From the NCBI GenBank assembly GCA_002733985.1, contig NVXP01000008.1:15702-53542 (forward strand): a stretch of DNA of 37,841 nt. Reading direction: 5' to 3'. Under the pieces are notes generated by a model. It made no database searches. It was not told the DNA's origin and was given only the letters and a program-made list of their open reading frames with translations. Numbering within the stretch: position 1 is the stretch's first letter; each line of letters begins with the position of its first letter. Made by a program: the position numbers and the translations under genes. Source of the DNA: Fluviicola sp. (lineage in GTDB: Bacteria; Bacteroidota; Bacteroidia; Flavobacteriales_D; Crocinitomicaceae). Shown here in pieces: positions 7,176-15,975 of this stretch.

Positions 7176-9512
7176 ATGGAAAAATTCCCGGTACTACAGA
7201 ATGAGCTCATGCGGCTAGAAAAATTGTATAGTTACAATATTCTTAATATGGAACGAGAGGATGGTTTCGATAATCTAACAAAATTAGCGGCTTCAATTCT
7301 GGCTGTTCCAGTTTGTCAAATCACCTTGATGGATGCTAATTGGCAGACATTTATTTCGAATGTTGGAACCGATATGAAAGGGAATTATCGCGAGATAGCA
7401 TTTTGCAAATACTGTGTTGTTCAAGAGAACATTTTAGAAATTGAGGATGCCACGAAAGACGAACGTTTCTCTCAAAATCCACTTGTCATCAATAAACCCA
7501 ATCTTCGCTATTATATCGGAGCTCCTTTAATGGACAAAGAAGGTTACATCATTGGGACGGTGTGCGGATACGACATCAAACCTCGTCAAATGTCCGATTC
7601 TCAAAAAATCGCGTTGAAGCAAATAACTTCCACTGTTATGCGACTCATCCACCTACGAAAAGTCGATCTGAATCAAAACAAGTACAAGGGAATCGTCAAT
7701 TTAAGCCAAGATCTACTATGTACCCTATCAAAAGATGGTTTTCTGAAGGAACTCAATCCAGCGATTTGTGAAATTCTAGATGCAACACGCGAAGAATTGT
7801 TGAGTCGAGAGTTTTCTCAATGGGTTCATCCCGAAGATATTGATTCATATATCAAACTCTTCCATAATTTCGATCAGGTTCACACAGGATTAATTTTTCG
7901 CCTAAAGAAATCAGATGGGGAGTTCGTCACGATAGAGTGGTCATCTTATTTTAGCATAGAACTAAACATAATAGTACTCTCTGGTCATGACATTTCTGAA
8001 GCTTTGTCACGTCAATCAGAATTGCAAGAATCAATTATCCGCGCAAATGAAGCTGTTCAAATGAAAGATCAATTTCTTTCTGATATGAGTCATGAAATCC
8101 GAACTCCTCTCGCTTCAATTGTTGGTTTTAATGAACTCCTGACGACTTCTAATCTCTCGACAGAGCAAAAATCATATGCTGACGCTGTAAACATTGCAGC
8201 GGAAAGCCTCATCAATATTGTAAATGAAGTTCTCGATGTTTACAAATTTACCAACCATGAAATAACATTGGATCCATCTTCCGAAGACCTCTACTCTATT
8301 CTCAATAAGGTAAAAAAACTATATGCTTTAAAAGCTGCATCCAAAAACATTACATTAGAATTAGATTTCGATGAGCAAATTCCAAATAGTCTCAATATTG
8401 ATCGAACTCGGTTAATACAAATCATTTCCAGCTTAACGAGTAATGCCATTAAGTTCACCCGTAAAGGCTCAGTAACTATTTCAGCTAAACTTGTTTCGAA
8501 GCTCAACAATCTGGCAATAGTAGAGATTTCTGTAAATGACACCGGAATTGGGATTAATCAATCACATCAGGATGCCATTTTCGAGTGTTCTAAACAATCC
8601 AATGAGGCGACATGGAAACAATATGGAGGCACTGGTCTTGGATTGAGCATCGTGAAGCTTTTAGTAGAACTACACAATTCAAATTTGGTACTCAAGAGTA
8701 TCCCCAATAAGGGAACCACATTCAGTTTTGAAGTGACCTTCTCTTTAAGTGATTTAAAAACTGTCATCAAAGCTTCAAGCAAAACAGCTCTTTTAAATAT
8801 TCCATCGTTGAATGGGATTCAAGTTTTACTTGCCGAAGACAACAAGCACCTTCAAATCCTTTGCAAAACGTTTATTGAACGAAATGAAGGCGTAATTCAT
8901 ATCGTTTCGAACGGTCAAGAAGCAATTAAATATCTTACTCAGCACACTGTAGATGTAGTGTTACTCGATATGCAAATGCCCTTAATCAATGGGATTCAAG
9001 TTGCGAAACACATTCGAAATGAACTAAACTTGAATTGCCCAGTCATTGTATGCTCAGCGAATTTATTAGACCTTAACTATACACCAGAAGACCTCAAGTA
9101 TCTGGATGAATTTATCCCCAAACCATACACTGAATTTAGATTAATCACAGAAATTCTCCAACAATTTGAATCAAAGGCTTCAAATTCGATCAAAGATGAT
9201 TTTAAAACAATCATGAATGAGTTGCGCAAGAAAGAGGGTGATGAGTTGGTGAATGAATTTGAGAAAATTTTCAAGAATCGAATACCACAAGATATTGATG
9301 ATTTAATTCGAGCCCGAGAGAACAAGAACTTCGATGAAATTCAGAACAAAGCCCATTATTTATTGACGACACTACTCACCTTAAAATTTGAGCAAGGATT
9401 TGGCTTAGCGGGTGAGTTAGAAAAGGCCGTTGATAACAATAAAAACGCCTATGCATTGATGCTAACGGACCGTTTTATTGACTATCTTAATACCGCATTA
9501 AAGGAAATATAA
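7176..9512 (+). CDS. hybrid sensor histidine kinase/response regulator (GAF-PAS-HisKA-HATPase-REC-Hpt-like)
   Basis: Soluble hybrid kinase of 778 residues without membrane segments, so it probably senses a cytosolic signal. Domain order: GAF about 22-160, PAS about 168-275, dimerisation domain with MSHEIRTPLASIVGF (phospho-histidine H306), ATPase domain about 405-520 with SNAIKFT, NDTGIGI and GGTGLGLSIV, receiver about 545-665 with phospho-acceptor D598 in LLDMQMP and a KPY lysine. A C-terminal helical segment matches an Hpt domain: H727 sits in AHYLLTTLLTL, lacking the usual Lys-Gly after the histidine. The stop codon is directly followed by the ATG of the two-receiver protein, its likely phosphorelay partner. 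Confidence 0.92.
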   Translation: MEKFPVLQNELMRLEKLYSYNILNMEREDGFDNLTKLAASILAVPVCQITLMDANWQTFISNVGTDMKGNYREIAFCKYCVVQENILEIEDATKDERFSQNPLVINKPNLRYYIGAPLMDKEGYIIGTVCGYDIKPRQMSDSQKIALKQITSTVMRLIHLRKVDLNQNKYKGIVNLSQDLLCTLSKDGFLKELNPAICEILDATREELLSREFSQWVHPEDIDSYIKLFHNFDQVHTGLIFRLKKSDGEFVTIEWSSYFSIELNIIVLSGHDISEALSRQSELQESIIRANEAVQMKDQFLSDMSHEIRTPLASIVGFNELLTTSNLSTEQKSYADAVNIAAESLINIVNEVLDVYKFTNHEITLDPSSEDLYSILNKVKKLYALKAASKNITLELDFDEQIPNSLNIDRTRLIQIISSLTSNAIKFTRKGSVTISAKLVSKLNNLAIVEISVNDTGIGINQSHQDAIFECSKQSNEATWKQYGGTGLGLSIVKLLVELHNSNLVLKSIPNKGTTFSFEVTFSLSDLKTVIKASSKTALLNIPSLNGIQVLLAEDNKHLQILCKTFIERNEGVIHIVSNGQEAIKYLTQHTVDVVLLDMQMPLINGIQVAKHIRNELNLNCPVIVCSANLLDLNYTPEDLKYLDEFIPKPYTEFRLITEILQQFESKASNSIKDDFKTIMNELRKKEGDELVNEFEKIFKNRIPQDIDDLIRARENKNFDEIQNKAHYLLTTLLTLKFEQGFGLAGELEKAVDNNKNAYALMLTDRFIDYLNTALKEI

Positions 9513-10322
9513 ATGAATGCTACTGATCTTAAAGTACTAATTATTGAAGATGAATTAATCTTTGCACGCCAGCTTGAAAGTTGGCTCAAAAATAAAGTGT
9601 CCAAGGTTTTCTTTTCGACGAATACTGACAACGGATCTTTTTACATTTCTCAAGAGAAACCTGATATTATTTTTCTAGACAACCAACTACCTGGAACTAA
9701 TGGCATTGATGTCATCGAATTCTATAAAGAACAAGCGCCCAATAGTATTTTAGTAATAATGTCAAGTGTTTTTCGGTCGGACGAAATCTCACTGGCATTG
9801 AAGAATGGTGCAGATTACGTATTAAATAAGAAAAATGAAAATGAATCTGGTCTAGAATCAATTGTTCGGGCGAGTGCTCAATCGAAGGCTACGGGAAGTC
9901 CATTTTGGAAATTTATGGAGTTTATTGCACCAAAAAAATCAACTTCATCAAAACAAATAGCTATTCTTGAAAACGAGGAAATGTTCTCGTTTCAGCTTTC
10001 AATGATCTTAAATAACCTTCCATCTCAAAAGAAACACGCTCTTTGTCGCTCTATGGGAACCGAGGAATTCATTCAATCGTGCGAAAGAAATGGAATTCCG
10101 GATATTTTATTTTTAGATTATTCTTTAGAGGATAATATGGGAGATGATGTTCTTGAATATCTAAGAAAACAAAACAGTTCGTGTAAGACAATCATCATTA
10201 GTTCAAAAATTGATATTGACACTGCGTTAACGTTGAATTTAGAGGGTGTTTCTGAATTCATCATGAAGGATGAAAATTGGCAAGAAAGCATTCGCGAATG
10301 TGCTTCAAACCTTCAACTATAA
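9513..10322 (+). CDS. response regulator with two receiver domains and no output domain
   Basis: 269 residues made of two CheY-like domains. REC1 (about 4-125) has IIEDE, phospho-acceptor D56 in FLDNQLPG, MSS and the lysine in VLNKK. REC2 (about 143-265) has D202 in FLDYSLED, ISS and the lysine in FIMKDEN, but its acidic pocket reads LENEEM, with one acidic position replaced by Asn. No DNA-binding, GGDEF or enzymatic part is seen, so it probably acts as a phosphate relay or through protein contacts. It begins at the base after the kinase stop, so the two are co-translated. Confidence 0.88.
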   Translation: MNATDLKVLIIEDELIFARQLESWLKNKVSKVFFSTNTDNGSFYISQEKPDIIFLDNQLPGTNGIDVIEFYKEQAPNSILVIMSSVFRSDEISLALKNGADYVLNKKNENESGLESIVRASAQSKATGSPFWKFMEFIAPKKSTSSKQIAILENEEMFSFQLSMILNNLPSQKKHALCRSMGTEEFIQSCERNGIPDILFLDYSLEDNMGDDVLEYLRKQNSSCKTIIISSKIDIDTALTLNLEGVSEFIMKDENWQESIRECASNLQL

Positions 10323-10395
10323 TTCTAACTATTAATCGTCGAAACGAAGATTTCAAGATATTGAAGCTATTCCTTCTGATTATTTTAATGCTGGG

Positions 10396-10436
10396 CACCT
10401 TCTTCCAATAACCATTGGAGTAAGGTGTTTTTTTTT
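10396..10436 (+). terminator. rho-independent terminator after the kinase/receiver operon
   Basis: Arms 10396-10409 (CACCTTCTTCCAAT) and 10414-10427 (ATTGGAGTAAGGTG) pair except for two central mismatches. They enclose a 4-nt loop and are followed by nine T residues. It lies 74 bases after the receiver gene stop. Confidence 0.82.
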
Positions 10437-10534
10437 GTTCTATATCCCAAAACAGGTATTTATACCCGTAATCGAAAGCTTATCTAGGCGTACCTTTACT
10501 TCAACGAAATTAGCAAACACATATTTTTTTATGT

Positions 10535-10732
10535 AAAGATATTCCCCTAAATCACCTTCGGAGCCGTCAATGAAAATTGGAGGTTCCGAAGTTCACTCCT
10601 CTTATTTGGCTCTCTCCGCACATGCGTTTTTGGAAACTCTGCAAAACCATAAACGTAGTCAATAGTAAGCTGCTGATTTTATCAGTATTAGTTCATTAAC
10701 TCTGGTCGCTTAAATAGTGCCAGAGTTTTTTT
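10535..10732 (+). ncRNA. candidate small RNA (or leader of a 31-codon gene) with its own terminator
   Basis: The segment has a 10-bp hairpin (CTTCGGAGCC at 10556-10565 with GGTTCCGAAG at 10582-10591, one G-U pair). That hairpin is extended by an inner CAAT/ATTG stem closed by a GAAA tetraloop. A small CTGAT/ATCAG hairpin at 10673-10685 follows, then a terminator. The 5' end is a guess based on a weak TATTTTTT element near 10522. An alternative is a 31-codon gene at 10570-10665, whose ATG lies at the tip of the first hairpin; a frame that short can arise by chance. No known RNA family is recognised. Confidence 0.35.
10698..10732 (+). terminator. rho-independent terminator of an unassigned transcript
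   Basis: Arms AACTCTGG (10698-10705) and CCAGAGTT (10720-10727) are exact complements with a 14-nt loop and a run of T residues to 10732. It points along the plus strand while the next gene lies on the minus strand, so it needs a transcript starting in the preceding 300 bases, or read-through from the first terminator. Confidence 0.7.
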
Positions 10733-10752
10733 ATTCAAAAAATTGATTGATT

Positions 10753-11160
10753 CTAGTTTAATCGTTCTGCAGTGAATTGTTTCAACCATTCAATGGCATC
10801 TTCCCGATTATCGAATATTTTAGTAGGAATTGGCGGCTCTTTTGATACACTGAGGAAAAATCTCATTGCCATCCTCTGTGCAAAATTTGAGATATAGAAT
10901 CCTCCGGCGCTAACTAGTTGAGTTGCATCGTCTGAACTTAAGAATTTCATGGCTTTAGAATCAGTGGTCCAATACAATCCGCTGATGTCAGCTAACCCAG
11001 GACGAGTACTCCCTTCAGCTACTGCAAGTCGCTCACTTACTAAGGTTTGCGCAATTTCCAACGTAACTCTCAATCCCTTCTTGTATTTTTGCACAGTTAT
11101 CCCATCCTCGAGCCAGGTTTCAGCATAGGCACACTCTCGATAATTCCGAATATTTGGCAT
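10753..11160 (-). CDS. small STAS/SpoIIAA-like protein (DUF7793-type)
   Basis: 135-residue soluble protein. The C-terminal pattern IFDNREDAIEWLKQF is typical of SpoIIAA-like/STAS-fold proteins of Bacteroidota, and the preceding AQRMAMRFFLSV helix-strand order fits. Members are small and lack an enzyme site; they are thought to act as protein-binding modules. Function here is unknown. It is divergent from the synthase-GNAT fusion with 128 bases between, where promoters for both must lie. Assignment to the family rests on overall pattern, not on a decisive motif. Confidence 0.7.
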   Translation of the reverse strand: MPNIRNYRECAYAETWLEDGITVQKYKKGLRVTLEIAQTLVSERLAVAEGSTRPGLADISGLYWTTDSKAMKFLSSDDATQLVSAGGFYISNFAQRMAMRFFLSVSKEPPIPTKIFDNREDAIEWLKQFTAERLN

Positions 11161-11288
11161 TACAACTTTCTATTTGTAGCCACAATATACAGTTTTGTTA
11201 CTAACATATACCGTGGAATATATTTTGAATAAGCAATCAATAGTGTTAAATCGCTAACTATAATAACCAAATCACAAATTAAGTAATT

Positions 11289-13766
11289 ATGACAAAACAC
11301 AAATCGAATCAGAAGCTTAACACCGTGAACGAGATCATTATCAAGGGTGTATCTCGAAATGTCCTTCAGCTAAGGACCGAGGATTATGCTTACAATGGCA
11401 GAACTGTCCACGTTAATGGACAAGAGCTAATTAATTTTGGATCCTGTTCCTATTTGGGGCTCGAAATGGATGAAAGATTAAAACAAGGAGCCATTGATGC
11501 AATCCAGCGGTACGGTGTGCAATTTTCTTCTTCCAGGAGTTACCTTTCGAATACTCTGTACACAGAGTGGGAATCACTCCTAGAGCAAATGTTTGATGCT
11601 CACGTTGTTACATCAACATCCGTGTCACTTGGGCACCATTCCGTAATCCCCGTAATTGTTGAGCCAGGAGATTTAATCATCCAAGACCAACAAGTGCACG
11701 CAAGTGTGCAGGATGCAGTTAGCAAGATGAAATCTCAAGGGGTTGATATTCAAATTGTTCGACACAACAGACTGGATCAACTCGAGAAAAAAATCATCGA
11801 GAACAAAAACCTGTACAACCGCATTTGGTATATGATCGACGGCGTTTACAGTATGTACGGAGATTTTGCTCCAATGAAGGAGATTGTTGAATTACTGGAT
11901 CGCTACCCCAATTTCCATCTTTACGCAGATGATGCGCATGGAATGAGCATTGCAGGAAAAAATGGAACTGGCGTTATCTTAAGTCAAGTTGATTTCCATC
12001 CAAAAATGATTCTAGCAACTTCATTAAACAAGGCTTTCGGAGCTGGAGGTGGAGCATTTCTTTTCAAGGACAAGGATCTCTTCCGTAAAGTGAAAAATTG
12101 TGGTGGGAGTTTCATCTTCTCAGGAGGACATCAAATCCCCGTAATTGGAGCAGGAATAGCATCGGCAAAAATTCATCTTACGGACGAAATTTACGAACGA
12201 CAAAACAAGCTTAAAGAACGATTAAAGTATTGTCACTATCTATTGAAGGAAGTACACAACTTGCCTGTTGTATCGAACGTTGAATCCCCAATCATTTATA
12301 TTGGACTTGGACTTGTGCGCGTTGGCTACAATATGGTTCAGCGAATAATTAATGACGGATGCTTCGTAAATCTTGGTGTTTTTCCAGCGGTTCCAGAAAC
12401 ATGTACGGGACTTCGTTTCACGATCACACTTCATCATACATTGAAGGATATCGAAAAACTCTGTAACATTCTCGCATACCACTTCCCACTTGCCCTCAAA
12501 GATGAAGATCGTAATTTGAGTGATATTTATCGAGCGTTTAAGCATGTGCCTCATTTCCAATTGGAAAACAAAGTAGCACCTCTCGTTACGCAATCGAAAA
12601 ATGGTTATCAAGTTGTTCACAAGCAATCGATTACTGATATCGACGAATCACTTTGGAATTCATTAATGTCAAATCAAATAACGATGAACTGGGCGGGAAT
12701 TCGATTATTGGAACGCACTTTTTCAGGAAATGATGCAGTAGAGAACAACTGGGACTTCCATTACTTAATTTTAAAAAATGCTAATGGAAAAGCCGTTGCT
12801 GCTACATTTTTCACACTCGCAATCGTGAAAGACGATATGCTTTCGACTTCGGGTGTATCGAATCAAATTGAAGAACTACGGAAAACGGATAATTATTACC
12901 TCTGCTCAAAAACTCTCGTTATGGGTTCACTTCTCACTGAAGGTAACCACCTCTACATTGACCGCAATCAACAAGATTGGAAGGCGGTTCTCTCTACTCT
13001 ACTTGATCACATTTGGGAAATCCAAGAGAAAACAGATGCAAATGCTGTTTGGCTCAGAGATTTCCACTCAGACGACGACGAATTGACAAATTACTTCATG
13101 GACCAAGGATTCTTGAAGGTAAATCTTCCTGACACCAATATTATCTACGGCCTTCAAACGACTCCATTCTCTACTTACATGGAATCTGTGCCAGCGAAAA
13201 GAAGGAAATACCTTAAAACAGGAATCTTCAAACACCACGATTCATTCAAAATAAGATTGATCGAAGATTACACATCTAGTGAGCTGGATCGTTGGTACGG
13301 TTTATATTCACAGGTTAAAAATGCGAGTTTTGAATTGAACAGTTTCGCACAACCGAAAAAGCTCTTTATTGAGATGCTTGCCGATCCCAGTTTCGAAGTA
13401 ATGGAGTATTCATTAACGGTGGAGAATGAATCCGATAAAGTTGTTGGAATCACGTTTAGTCATGTAAATGATAAGATCTACAACGGAATCTTACTCGGAT
13501 TGGATTATGATTATTTAAAATCACATGATCTATACAAGCAAGTGCTTTATCGAACGCGAAAACGTGCAGAAGATATTGGCTGTGAGCAAATATACTTAGG
13601 CTTTACGGCTTCTGATATTAAGCAAAAATTCGGTGCGATTGGAATTCCACAAATATCAATGATTCAGATGAAAGATCATTACAACTTATCTGTTTTGAAT
13701 TTATTTACAGATACAACGGCTATCCAACACCGTCATAGCGAAAAAATCGTGGTGAATTTGAGATAA
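11289..13766 (+). CDS. fusion of a PLP-dependent alpha-oxoamine synthase and a GNAT-type acyltransferase
   Basis: 825 residues. Residues 1 to about 405 are a type I-fold PLP enzyme of the alpha-oxoamine synthase group (relatives: serine palmitoyltransferase, AONS, KBL). The signatures are FGSCSYLGL, YADDAHGMS (D214, H217) and SLNKAFGAGGG with the Schiff-base lysine K248. These enzymes condense an acyl-CoA with an amino acid. Residues about 450-810 look like tandem GNAT/FemAB-like folds, with FHYLILKNANGKAVAATFF and VVGITFSHVNDKIYNGILLG. Both activities in one chain suggest a lipid or acyl-amino product, for example a sphingoid or sulfonolipid-type molecule; this is inference. Similar two-domain proteins are known in Bacteroidota genomes without a settled role. 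No signal peptide; ATG at 11289 gives the full N-terminus. Confidence 0.88.
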   Translation: MTKHKSNQKLNTVNEIIIKGVSRNVLQLRTEDYAYNGRTVHVNGQELINFGSCSYLGLEMDERLKQGAIDAIQRYGVQFSSSRSYLSNTLYTEWESLLEQMFDAHVVTSTSVSLGHHSVIPVIVEPGDLIIQDQQVHASVQDAVSKMKSQGVDIQIVRHNRLDQLEKKIIENKNLYNRIWYMIDGVYSMYGDFAPMKEIVELLDRYPNFHLYADDAHGMSIAGKNGTGVILSQVDFHPKMILATSLNKAFGAGGGAFLFKDKDLFRKVKNCGGSFIFSGGHQIPVIGAGIASAKIHLTDEIYERQNKLKERLKYCHYLLKEVHNLPVVSNVESPIIYIGLGLVRVGYNMVQRIINDGCFVNLGVFPAVPETCTGLRFTITLHHTLKDIEKLCNILAYHFPLALKDEDRNLSDIYRAFKHVPHFQLENKVAPLVTQSKNGYQVVHKQSITDIDESLWNSLMSNQITMNWAGIRLLERTFSGNDAVENNWDFHYLILKNANGKAVAATFFTLAIVKDDMLSTSGVSNQIEELRKTDNYYLCSKTLVMGSLLTEGNHLYIDRNQQDWKAVLSTLLDHIWEIQEKTDANAVWLRDFHSDDDELTNYFMDQGFLKVNLPDTNIIYGLQTTPFSTYMESVPAKRRKYLKTGIFKHHDSFKIRLIEDYTSSELDRWYGLYSQVKNASFELNSFAQPKKLFIEMLADPSFEVMEYSLTVENESDKVVGITFSHVNDKIYNGILLGLDYDYLKSHDLYKQVLYRTRKRAEDIGCEQIYLGFTASDIKQKFGAIGIPQISMIQMKDHYNLSVLNLFTDTTAIQHRHSEKIVVNLR

Positions 13767-13794
13767 ACTAAATTACTTGGAATACTTGAATTGT

Positions 13795-15129
13795 TTAGAT
13801 AGGTAAGATGATACTGAGATTGTTACCCATTCTACCTGAATTCAGTTCAAGTGTTCCTTGAATTTTCCCAACACCTTCTCGCATTTCATTAATTAATGTA
13901 TAATTAGATGCGATTGCTCCATTATCCATAAATGCAAGGAGCAAATAATGCTGGAAGCTACTTACAACGATCTCCAATTTCGAAACTCGTGTTGATTCTG
14001 CAAGGTTTTGACAGGCACAATCCAACATCTGTTCGACAATTACTTTGAGTTCGGTATCATTACCGAAGTAAACGATATTGTCTTTGGCGTCAATAATTAC
14101 TTCAATCCCTGTTTCCTTCGTATCAACTTTTGAAAGACAATCCTCTAGAAGTAAACGTAAATTTGAACCAGACTTCAATATTCCGGTTGCTGGAATTGCC
14201 ACCTCTTCAATTCTCGAAAATTTAGATTTCAATACTTCAAGTAGTACATTCATCCGGACAATATCCGTTTTATCACACGCTGAAATATCTTCAATCACCT
14301 TTCGAACGTCAGACATCCTCTCAAGTTTCAAGCTTTGATCAACCTTCGTAGAAAAAGTATATACCCATTCATCAATTTCACCGTTAACCGATGGAACTTT
14401 TATTTGTTGGATTTCTAAATCTTCTATGCTAACATTGGCTGATGCACTGATCAAGGTATTTTCCTTGGTAATAATATCTTTGATTGAACCTCCAATCAAA
14501 TCATCACTCGATTTAGATAAAATATCATTCATTTTATCATTTGAAAATCGAATTTTCCCTAGCTCATCCGTAACTAAGATTCCTATATCTGAAATTCTTC
14601 CCATTACACTCCTTACAACCTTTCCCGAAACAACTGATTGTCCGAGGCGTTCCCGAATCATATCGACAGTCATGACGATATAACTCAATAAATCATTTTC
14701 GTCACTCTCCAATAGTGACGGTATAGATGTTTTTTGGGAGTAATCCAATCTAAACAGAGCCTCAACTGAATTTTCAAGCTCTGTGAAAAATGCCGTTAAA
14801 GAGTTGTTCTTTGCTGAAACATCCATCACCCGACGGAACGAACTCAGCATCAACTTCTCTTCTTTATTTAATTCTTTTTCTTCTTTGATTAATTCATGAC
14901 CGATTTGCAAAAACCAATCAACTTTATTCGAAATAGATGATTTTTTATCTTGGTATAAATCTTCGATACTAGTTAACCAACAATGTTCTGAAATAGACAA
15001 TTCATCAGTAGGTTTGCTCTTAAGATTCGAATAAATTTCTTTCAGAAGTTTCTCAGCAACGATATCTTCACTGATTATAAAATCAGCATTTGCCATAACT
15101 AGCACTTCTTCTTCGAATGATTCAGCCAT
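13795..15129 (-). CDS. PAS-domain protein with degenerate histidine-kinase-like ATPase domain
   Basis: 444 residues, soluble. An N-terminal helical part (about 1-160) is followed by a PAS domain (about 175-285: GILVTDELGKIRFSNDKMNDIL). The C-terminal region ends like a GHKL ATPase, with LKLEIVVSSFQHYLLLAFMDNGA-type spacing and a final LSIILPI strand. The kinase markers are lost: no phospho-histidine motif, the N-box position reads VEQMLDCACQNL, and no GTGLGL glycine motif. It is probably a sensor or scaffold without kinase activity. The start may instead be the ATG at 15096. It converges with the synthase-GNAT gene, 28 bases apart. Function unknown. Confidence 0.72.
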   Translation of the reverse strand: MAESFEEEVLVMANADFIISEDIVAEKLLKEIYSNLKSKPTDELSISEHCWLTSIEDLYQDKKSSISNKVDWFLQIGHELIKEEKELNKEEKLMLSSFRRVMDVSAKNNSLTAFFTELENSVEALFRLDYSQKTSIPSLLESDENDLLSYIVMTVDMIRERLGQSVVSGKVVRSVMGRISDIGILVTDELGKIRFSNDKMNDILSKSSDDLIGGSIKDIITKENTLISASANVSIEDLEIQQIKVPSVNGEIDEWVYTFSTKVDQSLKLERMSDVRKVIEDISACDKTDIVRMNVLLEVLKSKFSRIEEVAIPATGILKSGSNLRLLLEDCLSKVDTKETGIEVIIDAKDNIVYFGNDTELKVIVEQMLDCACQNLAESTRVSKLEIVVSSFQHYLLLAFMDNGAIASNYTLINEMREGVGKIQGTLELNSGRMGNNLSIILPI

Positions 15130-15532
15130 CGTGATAATAATTCTTGGTGAGACGATACAACAATATGAACATCTCAGATTAGGTTTTCTTATCTAATATT
15201 AGTAAAAAATGAACGATTCTTAATTACGCTTTTGAACTTTTATTAGGTTGGGGCAAAGATGCAGTTTTAAAGTTTCCCTTCCAAATCATTCTATGAATGA
15301 AGATTATGCACACTTTGAATATGAAGTTATAAAACTTCCCAGTTAATAAGTGATTTTACAGTAGTAAAGTTTCTAACAATAAGCTATTTAATAATGAATA
15401 CCACGAAAAATGATGGTTTTTTTGGAACATTCAATTCCGCTCGAACGGCTTATATTTAGGCTTTCTTTCGCAACTTAAGTGAATCTCAAGACAAAAAAAA
15501 ATCGCAGATAGGAATAGAATAATATCGAAATT
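15130..15532. other. 403-base divergent intergenic region
   Basis: No gene is seen. It contains an inverted repeat GAAGTT-ATAA-AACTTC at 15323-15338 and, on the plus strand, a weak promoter-like pair TTC (15430-15432) and TATATTTA (15451-15458) spaced by 18 bases that could drive the operon starting at 15533. Neither is strong. Confidence 0.35.
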
Positions 15533-15970
15533 ATGACACAACGAGAACACCAACTTTCCTACTGCGAAATTTGTAGAAACAAAAATTTTTCTACAAAAAA
15601 GGGAATTATTTGTAACCTCACAAAAGAGCTTGCATCCTTTGATCAGAACTGTTCAGATTTTGATGAAGATCCATACTTGAAAAAGATGAATGAACTGTCC
15701 ACTGAAGCAAAGCACTTAGAAGCTACCCGCGAAAGTACGTTTGGACTCTCAGCAATTGGCGTAACAAATGGAACTATTGCTGGAATTATCTATATTGTTT
15801 TAGGAATTGGAAGTCTCTTACTAACTTTGTTCGTTATGCAGATGGTGACGCTTTGGTCATTTGTATTAGTTATTATTGGAATAGTATTAATTGTCAAAGC
15901 TGCCATCAACCAAGGGAACAACAAAACTGCAAGTTCAAAACGTGTTGACCTTCTGGACGATGAAATTTAA
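15533..15970 (+). CDS. membrane protein with N-terminal cysteine motif
   Basis: 145 residues. The N-terminus has four cysteines in the arrangement CEIC, GIIC and NCSDF, a module frequent at the start of small Bacteroidota membrane proteins and plausibly a metal site. Two hydrophobic segments follow (about 79-100 and 106-124), then a charged tail. Function is not known. It is the first gene of a five-gene operon with gaps of 5, 8, 13 and 13 bases. Confidence 0.75.
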   Translation: MTQREHQLSYCEICRNKNFSTKKGIICNLTKELASFDQNCSDFDEDPYLKKMNELSTEAKHLEATRESTFGLSAIGVTNGTIAGIIYIVLGIGSLLLTLFVMQMVTLWSFVLVIIGIVLIVKAAINQGNNKTASSKRVDLLDDEI

Positions 15971-15975
15971 TAATT

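Larger units (their letters stand above)
10323..10752. other. 430-base intergenic region with two terminators and a structured segment
   Basis: It contains the terminator of the preceding operon at 10396-10436, then about 260 bases ending in a second plus-strand terminator at 10698-10732. The middle holds several hairpins and one 31-codon open frame at 10570-10665. No recognised RNA family could be assigned by eye. Confidence 0.5.

Noticed and set aside
12240-12626. 128-codon open frame on the minus strand inside the synthase-GNAT gene
   Set aside because: It is opposite to a well-conserved coding region, has no recognisable motif and looks like a shadow frame.
15323-15338. GAAGTT-ATAA-AACTTC inverted repeat
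   Set aside because: Only 6 bp, AT-rich, not linked to a promoter or gene end; likely chance.
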